Shown in pieces: positions 5,933-6,011 of a stretch of DNA of 6,011 nt. A model generated the notes under the pieces. It saw only the letters and a program-made list of their open reading frames with translations. It was not told the DNA's origin and did not search any database. Numbering within the stretch: position 1 is the first letter of the stretch; each line of letters starts with the position of its first letter. The stretch spans positions 1 through 6,011 of the forward strand of contig SKIE01000212.1 of assembly GCA_007116585.1 (NCBI GenBank), read 5' to 3'. The translations under genes and the position numbers were made by a program. The DNA is from Wenzhouxiangella sp. GTDB taxonomy: Bacteria; Pseudomonadota; Gammaproteobacteria; Xanthomonadales; Wenzhouxiangellaceae.

Positions 5933-6011
5933 TGTTCAGGTGTCGGCTTGAGCGCGTTGGGCAACAGCGGATGATTGTCGTCAACGAAAACCCCGGCAGG
6001 GATCACTGCAC
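5929..6011 (-). CDS. Possible C-terminal end of an upstream minus-strand gene
   Basis: One minus-strand frame is open from the right edge to a TGA at 5929-5931 and would encode a tail of about 27 residues including VIPAGVFVDDNHPLLPNALK. If real, its stop overlaps the TTG at 5930-5932 as TTGA, like the ATGA junction of hmgA and fahA, and the MASE1 gene would be translationally coupled to it. I do not recognise the family, and the fragment is too short to prove coding. A plus-strand ATG at 5971, open to the window edge, is a weaker alternative. Confidence 0.25.
   Translation of the reverse strand, partial: AVIPAGVFVDDNHPLLPNALKPTPEH

Overview
The window (about 6 kb, GC-rich, roughly 60% by eye) looks like chromosome of a high-GC Gammaproteobacterium. 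The main reasons are a TruC-type tRNA pseudouridine synthase close to the enterobacterial one, a proteobacterial-type HPPD and FAH, and tight gene packing. The taxon cannot be fixed from this sequence alone. I see no rRNA, tRNA, CRISPR array or insertion sequence, and no sign of recent transfer.

Left half, minus strand (1-2493): a tyrosine/homogentisate catabolic operon transcribed leftwards. It consists of 4-hydroxyphenylpyruvate dioxygenase (hpd), a short-type homogentisate 1,2-dioxygenase (hmgA) and the first 91 codons of fumarylacetoacetate hydrolase (cut by the window edge). These convert 4-hydroxyphenylpyruvate to homogentisate, then maleylacetoacetate, and cleave fumarylacetoacetate to fumarate and acetoacetate. 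The isomerase step (maiA) is not in the window. hmgA and fahA overlap by ATGA.

Control region (2494-2583): a 90-bp divergent spacer. It holds a good sigma70-type promoter for hpd (TTGCCA, 17 nt, TAATAT) whose spacer is filled by a near-perfect 22-bp palindrome. This is the likely operator of the MarR-family regulator that starts at 2584 on the other side. The arrangement suggests a local repressor controlling the catabolic operon and itself.

Right of the control region, plus strand (2584-4937): marR, truC (overlapping the marR end) and, 55 bp further on, a zinc carboxypeptidase of the M14 family resembling cytosolic carboxypeptidases (CCP/Nna1-like). They may form one transcript.

Right end, minus strand (4871-5908 or 5932): a membrane protein that is essentially a stand-alone MASE1 sensor domain with no output domain. 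Its 3' end overlaps the peptidase gene tail to tail by 67 bp, and a perfect 9-bp-arm hairpin lies just beyond the peptidase stop codon. A possible C-terminal end of another minus-strand gene touches the right edge.

Most of this is recognisable biology. The points worth a second look are the operator/promoter architecture, the coupling of a tRNA-modification gene to a catabolic regulator, the CCP-like peptidase, the output-less MASE1 protein and the antisense overlap.
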